From positions 186,001 through 250,000 of the forward strand of contig JANQQI010000065.1 in the NCBI GenBank assembly GCA_028285085.1: a stretch of DNA of 64,000 bases, written 5' to 3'. Position numbers and translations under genes: made by a program. Source of the DNA: Saprospiraceae bacterium (GTDB taxonomy: Bacteria > Bacteroidota > Bacteroidia > Chitinophagales > Saprospiraceae). Below are positions 63,334 through 64,000 of the stretch, one piece after another (within the stretch, counting starts at the first letter, position 1; each line of letters opens with the position of its first letter). The notes beneath the pieces are model-generated. The model ran no database searches and was not told where the DNA came from. It saw only the letters and a program-made list of their open reading frames with translations.

Positions 63334-64000
63334 ATGGTTCCAGTCGGCCAACGGGATAAATCCGGTGCGTAGGTTCGTACCAGGGAGACCGCCGATATAC
63401 AAAATTCAACTGGGCAGAGCTTGACTGGGCAAAATCCGGGTCGGCCATTTTTTTAGCTTCCAATTCGGCCGCTAGCTCCGGATGCTCCGACAAATAACCG
63501 GCCGCCAAGTCTTCAAAAACATAAGCCGAAAAGTATTCCTTCTGCATTAAGATGCCATCGAAAAAATTCCAGGAAAAATATGAATCCGGTGCTTGGGGTT
63601 CCAATGTTTCGATAATATAGCGATTGCCAGCCTGGTTAGTAGGGACGACATAATCGCCGGCCCGGTATTGCCAGTTGTGCTGTTCCGACTCCATCGTCGT
63701 TTGATAATGCAAATAATGGCCTTCGTAGGCATTGCGCGTTTTGAAATCCTCGATGCGATAGAGCGTCACGGCCAGAACCGTGTCCCGTTCGAGGCGTGTC
63801 ATTTGGATGCCGTTCCATTGCAAGCGCTCAATGACCTCGCGATAGGCCTGTGGAATAATGTAAGCTTGGGGCTTATCCACCTCAAGCGACGTTTTATAGT
63901 GGTTATAAAAAGGAATCACTTTTTCGTAAGGGGCAGTGCGATCATAATAGAGCCGATCCAATCCACTGATCGCACTGGCTTTGTAACTGGCTGCGTAGCC
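63332..64000 (-). CDS. M14-like zinc carboxypeptidase family protein, C-terminal part (5' end outside window)
   Basis: About 222 residues are visible. The frame stays open to the window edge (GYAASYKASAISG precedes LDRLYYD). The segment YFSWNFFDGILMQKEYFSAYVFED is, from memory, typical of the C-terminal region of large Bacteroidota M14 peptidases, as are TLEPQAPDSYFSW and the PWYEPTHRIYPVGRL end. The zinc-binding HxxE is not in this part, so activity cannot be judged. Envelope location expected but not visible. Confidence 0.6.
   Translation of the reverse strand, partial: GYAASYKASAISGLDRLYYDRTAPYEKVIPFYNHYKTSLEVDKPQAYIIPQAYREVIERLQWNGIQMTRLERDTVLAVTLYRIEDFKTRNAYEGHYLHYQTTMESEQHNWQYRAGDYVVPTNQAGNRYIIETLEPQAPDSYFSWNFFDGILMQKEYFSAYVFEDLAAGYLSEHPELAAELEAKKMADPDFAQSSSAQLNFVYRRSPWYEPTHRIYPVGRLEP

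Noticed and set aside
1-64000. CRISPR arrays, IS transposases, prophage or integrative-element genes
   Set aside because: None seen. No regularly spaced direct repeats, transposase motifs, integrases or phage structural genes were recognised in the window.

Overview
The window looks like chromosomal DNA from a member of the Bacteroidota. The evidence is: two proteins with a type IX secretion (T9SS) C-terminal sorting domain, plus a broken copy of one; a GldH-type gliding lipoprotein; a LytTR regulator paired with a propeller/Y_Y_Y/LytS-type sensor; a DUF4175 coiled-coil protein; bifunctional ThrA; several promoters of the TTG...TAnnTTTG type; and few Shine-Dalgarno sequences. A gliding, Saprospiria-like lineage fits, but the class assignment is an inference. 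There are about 48 protein genes, one tRNA, one clear pseudogene, no IS transposase, no phage genes and no CRISPR array. Most genes are core metabolism or envelope functions.

Layout. 1-2.6 kb: the end of an HlyD-type adaptor and a TolC-type outer-membrane protein. 2.66-3.46 kb: mazG-like gene and dtd, minus strand. 3.46-5.5 kb: an AT-rich divergent gap and the heme A synthase gene, both rich in DnaA-box-like 9-mers; this is a candidate replication origin. 5.6-8.8 kb: alpha/beta hydrolase and an M1-type peptidase. 8.92-9.42 kb: four ParB-binding (parS) palindromes, the last inside thrC. 9.07-14.75 kb: thrC, thrB, thrA, ybeY and an RsbW-like ATPase, minus strand. 14.9-18.3 kb: DUF4175 protein. 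18.6-24.75 kb: a T9SS cargo region with a pseudogene, its intact paralogue and a large M6-like/beta-helix protein. 24.8-37.35 kb: M1 aminopeptidase, pentapeptide-repeat protein, an operon PD40/OmpA - PAP2-like - kmo - dapD, adenine deaminase, an M48 lipoprotein and hutH. 37.7-50.3 kb, mostly plus strand: two OmpH/Skp proteins, murI, an Ate/Bpt-like transferase, rhodanese, TlpA-like thioredoxin, grpE, dnaJ, gldH, a YitT-type protein, a second PD40/OmpA protein, a seven-heme cytochrome with TPRs and a quinone-oxidoreductase-like enzyme. 50.3-64 kb: PfkB kinase, tRNA-Asn, galK, a mutarotase-like lipoprotein, a sensor kinase, an AraC regulator with an aldo/keto reductase, a SRPBCC protein, a LytTR/LytS pair and the end of an M14-like carboxypeptidase.

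The most notable signal is the pairing of a dense DnaA-box region (3.6-5.4 kb) with a parS cluster only 4-5 kb away. This is the arrangement expected of a chromosomal origin and centromere. No dnaA, parA or parB gene is in the window. The case for parS is strong; the case for oriC is suggestive, because the 30 kb to its right is mostly minus-strand, which is not the usual leading-strand bias. The second notable signal is the tandem T9SS cargo pair: near-identical ends flank a divergent centre, and one copy is killed by a stop codon and a frameshift.

Intrinsic terminators separate the main convergent units (near 2.63, 6.40, 24.78, 43.95 and 51.39 kb). Several genes appear to use TTG or GTG starts. 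No computation beyond reading was possible, so family calls rest on recognised motifs.
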